Assembly: GCA_034408745.1 (NCBI GenBank)
Contig: JAWXCM010000411.1
Coordinates: 1 to 22,951 of the forward strand
DNA: 22,951 nucleotides
Source of the DNA: JAWXCM01 sp034408745
GTDB taxonomy: Bacteria > Acidobacteriota > Terriglobia > Bryobacterales > Bryobacteraceae
Direction: 5' to 3'
The translations under genes and the position numbers were made by a program. The stretch's first letter is position 1; the number at the start of each line of letters is the position of its first letter. The notes under the pieces were generated by a model that saw only the letters and a program-made list of their open reading frames with translations, made no database searches and was not told the origin of the DNA. This document shows, one piece after another, positions 20,708-22,951 of this stretch.

Positions 20708-21487
20708 ATGTTTTCGTCCGTAGTGGTAATGGGATGCGGATACACAGGTCGCAGGGTAGCCGCGCGACTCGCCAGTCGCGGCTTTCGCGTCATCGCCACA
20801 TCGCGCCACGGCGACAACGTGCACTTCGACACATCGGCTCCACCGTTCGACATGTCCTTCGTGCCCGAAGGCGCGCGCGTCCTCTACTCCATCCCGACGC
20901 TCGAGGCAGCCGACCCCTCAGCCGCCGTCTTCGCCGCCCTCGCCGAACGCCACATCACACGTCTGGTTTATCTGTCGACCACCGGAGTCTACGGAGCCCA
21001 GCTCGACGTGAACGAACAAAGCACGCCTGCCCCGCGCCGTCCCGCCGACGCCGTGCGCATTCATGCCGAGCACGCCGCGCTCTCAGGACCGTGGAGCGCT
21101 GTCGTTTTGCGTCCAGCCGCCATCTACGGCCCCGGCCGAGGCATCCACGTCAGCATGCGCGAAGGCCGCTACCGCATGGGCGGCGATGGAACCAACTTCG
21201 TCTCTCGCATTCATGTCGAGGACCTCGCCGCACATTGCGACGCCGCACTCTTCAGCGATCTTGAAGGAGCCTGGCCCGTCGCCGACGAAGAGCCGTGCAC
21301 CACGTGGGAGATCGCCGACTACTGCGCAAAGCTCTTCCGAATCCCGATGCCGCCATCTGTCGACACCGCCGTTTTGCATCACACCCGCCAGGCCAACCGT
21401 CGCGTCGATGGCAGCGCCGTGCGACGGGAACTCGGCATCACTCTGCGATACCCCAGCTACCGCACCGGCATCCCCGCGTCAGCGTGA
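20708..21487 (+). CDS. atypical SDR / NAD(P)-binding epimerase-like protein (YeeZ-like)
   Basis: A 259-residue Rossmann protein starting SSVVVMGCGYTGRRVAARLA, with the GxGxxG dinucleotide loop at about 9-14 and a following basic TSRHG, which hints at NADP. LVYLSTTGVYGAQLDVNEQS and VVLRPAAIYGPGRGIHV are the usual extended-SDR strands. The YxxxK catalytic pair is not intact: Tyr of GVYG is present, but the Lys position reads in a RPADAVRIHAE segment with Arg. This fits atypical SDRs such as E. coli YeeZ, of unknown reaction. The ATG is 9 bases from the divergent cytochrome-like gene, and the TGA overlaps the convergent lpxA end by 9 bases. Confidence 0.83.
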   Translation: MFSSVVVMGCGYTGRRVAARLASRGFRVIATSRHGDNVHFDTSAPPFDMSFVPEGARVLYSIPTLEAADPSAAVFAALAERHITRLVYLSTTGVYGAQLDVNEQSTPAPRRPADAVRIHAEHAALSGPWSAVVLRPAAIYGPGRGIHVSMREGRYRMGGDGTNFVSRIHVEDLAAHCDAALFSDLEGAWPVADEEPCTTWEIADYCAKLFRIPMPPSVDTAVLHHTRQANRRVDGSAVRRELGITLRYPSYRTGIPASA

Positions 21488-22279
21488 CTTTGACGGCCTG
21501 CAGATCCCGCGCTCACTCCGCTTCACAAACTCCACCAGATGTCGCGTGTGCACCGTGTCGCACTCCGCTTCGATGCGCACCAGTGCATCCGACAGCCGCA
21601 GGCCCTGCTTGTACAGCAGTCGATAAGCGCGCTTCAGCGCGGCAATCTCCGCCTCGGAAAAACCATTCCGTTGCAGGCCGACAATGTTCAAACCCACCGG
21701 CTCTACATTGAACCCCGAGTACAAAAAGTACGGAGGCACATCCAGGTTCACACGCGAGTTGCCGCCAATCATCGCATACGCGCCGATCTTCGAATACTGA
21801 TGAATCACCACGCCACCGGAGATGAATGCACGATCCTCCACATCCACATACCCGGCCACCAGCGCGCAGCTCGCAATCACCGTGCTGTTCCCAATGCGCG
21901 AGTTATGCGCAATATGCCCCGACGTCATGATGTAGTTGTCGTCGCCGATCTCGGTCACCGTCTCCGGCTTCGTCCCGCGTGAGATGGTGTAGTGCTCGCG
22001 AATCTTGTTCCCATTCCCAATTCGCAAATACGACCGCTCGCCCGTGAACGCCTTATCCAGTGGATCGGTACCCAGCACCGTGCCCGCTGAGAACTCATTG
22101 CGATCGCCCATTGTGGTCCACCGCTTCACCATCACGTAGGGCTCAAAGCGGCACTCAGCGCCAATCACAACGTCCTGCTCGACAATACAAAAATCCGCGA
22201 TCGCGCAGCCCGGACCGATCACCGCGTCGGGATGCACCCGTGCCGTCGGCGCAATGGAACAAGACGCATCTGCTGACAT
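21479..22279 (-). CDS. lpxA: acyl-ACP--UDP-N-acetylglucosamine O-acyltransferase
   Basis: A 266-residue left-handed beta-helix acyltransferase catalysing the first step of lipid A synthesis in the cytoplasm. Hexapeptide repeats begin at IAPTARVHPDAVIGPGCAI. The conserved RIGNGNKIREHYTISRGT, GHIAHNSRIGNSTV (catalytic-type His125, same number as in E. coli), GGVVIHQYSKIGAYAMIGG and LNIVGLQRNGFSEAEIAALK all fit LpxA. The C-terminal helical region is complete. I chose ATG 22279 with AAGGGA just upstream; the longer ORF would run through lpxD. lpxD diverges 31 bases away, unlike the collinear lpxD-fabZ-lpxA-lpxB order of E. coli. Confidence 0.96.
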   Translation of the reverse strand: MSADASCSIAPTARVHPDAVIGPGCAIADFCIVEQDVVIGAECRFEPYVMVKRWTTMGDRNEFSAGTVLGTDPLDKAFTGERSYLRIGNGNKIREHYTISRGTKPETVTEIGDDNYIMTSGHIAHNSRIGNSTVIASCALVAGYVDVEDRAFISGGVVIHQYSKIGAYAMIGGNSRVNLDVPPYFLYSGFNVEPVGLNIVGLQRNGFSEAEIAALKRAYRLLYKQGLRLSDALVRIEAECDTVHTRHLVEFVKRSERGICRPSKSR

Positions 22280-22286
22280 GTTCCCT

Positions 22287-22297
22287 TGTATGATACA
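22287..22297. promoter_or_regulatory. symmetrical -10-like element shared by lpxA and lpxD
   Basis: TGTATGATACA is a palindrome with 5-base arms. It contains TATGAT on plus (22289-22294, five of six to consensus) and TATCAT on minus (22295-22290). Within the 31-base gap it is placed to start lpxD with a leader of about 10 bases, and lpxA at or very near its ribosome site. No good -35 is seen on either strand. Confidence 0.45.
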
Positions 22298-22310
22298 GGC
22301 CAGAACCCTC

Positions 22311-22951
22311 ATGACAGTCAGTGAACTCGCAGGCAGGCTCGGACTGCGCTTTGAAGGCAACGCCAAGGCGGAAATCAGCGGCGCAGCACCTGTCGAATCG
22401 GCGTCGGCCATTGACATCGCATTCGCAGGACCGAAGGCTTTCGCAGCCGCACAAACCTCGTCAGCCGGATGCATCGTCGCGACCACCGACTACCAGCCGC
22501 CCGAACACCAAACCGTCATCCGCGCCGACAATCCCCGCCGCGCATTCGCTGCCGCCCTGCAGCTACTCTTTCCACCCGAGCCCCTCTGCCCAGGCATTCA
22601 TGCAACAGCGCTCATCGCGCCATCGGCCACCATCGACGAGAGCTGCGACATCGGCCCCTTCGTCACCATCGGACCCGGCGCCGTAATCGATCCCACGTGC
22701 CGCATCGAAGCAGGCTGCCGCATCGGTTCCGGCGTCCGCATTGGAGCCGGCTCACATCTGCATCCCAACGTCACGCTGTACGCCGGAACAGTGCTCGGCA
22801 AGTCCGTCGTGCTGCACACCGGAGTGGTCATCGGAGCCGACGGCTTCGGCTTCGTTCCCACCGGTGGTCGATGGGAGAAGTTCCCACAGGTCGGCCATGT
22901 CGAGATCGGGGATCACGTCGAGATCGGAGCCAACTCCTGCGTCGACCGCGC
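22311..22951 (+). CDS. lpxD: UDP-3-O-(3-hydroxyacyl)glucosamine N-acyltransferase, N-terminal part (cut by window end)
   Basis: The first 213 codons of LpxD, which adds the second acyl chain in lipid A synthesis. The N-terminal uridine-binding domain (MTVSELAGRLGLRFEGN, SASAIDIAFAGPKAFAAA, NPRRAFAAALQLLFPP) is followed by hexapeptide repeats from HATALIAPSATIDES on. Next come VVIGADGFGFVPTGGRWEK and VEIGDHVEIGANSCVDRA, the signature stretch of LpxD. The catalytic His region lies beyond the window. The ATG at 22311 has no clear ribosome site, and a -10-like TATGAT lies 16 bases upstream. Confidence 0.95.
   Translation, partial: MTVSELAGRLGLRFEGNAKAEISGAAPVESASAIDIAFAGPKAFAAAQTSSAGCIVATTDYQPPEHQTVIRADNPRRAFAAALQLLFPPEPLCPGIHATALIAPSATIDESCDIGPFVTIGPGAVIDPTCRIEAGCRIGSGVRIGAGSHLHPNVTLYAGTVLGKSVVLHTGVVIGADGFGFVPTGGRWEKFPQVGHVEIGDHVEIGANSCVDR

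Noticed and set aside
21479..22486. longer lpxA start at 22486
   Set aside because: The extra 69 residues are antisense to lpxD and lack hexapeptide character; the ATG at 22279 gives the family length and a catalytic His at position 125.

Overview
The window is about 23 kb of high-GC bacterial chromosome. It is densely packed, with many 4-base start/stop overlaps (ATGA or GTGA) and several tail-to-tail gene overlaps. The genes point to a Gram-negative acidobacterium of the Bryobacterales/Solibacter type. It has lipid A genes (lpxA, lpxD), the MEP isoprenoid gene ispG, and a pair of PSCyt1-DUF1549-DUF1553 and DUF1501 genes, which are typical of Acidobacteria and Planctomycetes. The assignment is inferred from gene content only; no rRNA or other taxonomic marker is present. 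I see no tRNA, rRNA, CRISPR array, transposase or phage gene.

Layout. Bases 1-1447 (minus): a coupled operon of a GNAT acetyltransferase, an exported alpha/beta hydrolase and a guanine-deaminase-like gene cut by the window edge. Bases 1492-2739: ispG. Bases 2781-3122: a frameshifted remnant of a MeaB/ArgK GTPase. Bases 3130-6286: four overlapping plus-strand genes, namely mtnP, a GT9-like glycosyltransferase, a SAM methyltransferase and a short, probably internally deleted nucleosidase-like protein. Bases 6255-9022 (minus): a zinc-ribbon AIM24 protein with a small membrane protein, then a Cho/UvrC-like protein with an OB-fold-like lipoprotein. Bases 9081-13024: the cytochrome/DUF1553 plus DUF1501 pair. 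Bases 13137-16041: a possible lipid-remodelling locus, with an MGDG-synthase-like glycosyltransferase and a metallophosphoesterase (minus) diverging from a PAP2 phosphatase (plus) across a region with two palindromes. Bases 16112-18614: a class II aldolase gene overlapping a convergent HPPY-type methyltransferase by 62 bases. Bases 18732-20698: a membrane-anchored FGE-like protein and an exported CXXCH protein, converging on a 16-base tandem repeat. Bases 20708-22951: an atypical SDR, lpxA (minus) and lpxD (plus, cut by the window end).

The strongest second-look items are the candidate glycolipid-remodelling locus at 13.1-16.0 kb, the 16-base repeat that places stops in all frames between two convergent genes, the MeaB relic, the degenerate nucleosidase closing the mtnP operon, and two divergent gene pairs (9-base and 31-base gaps) with self-complementary -10-like elements. 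No complete, clearly new multi-gene system can be claimed from the sequence alone.
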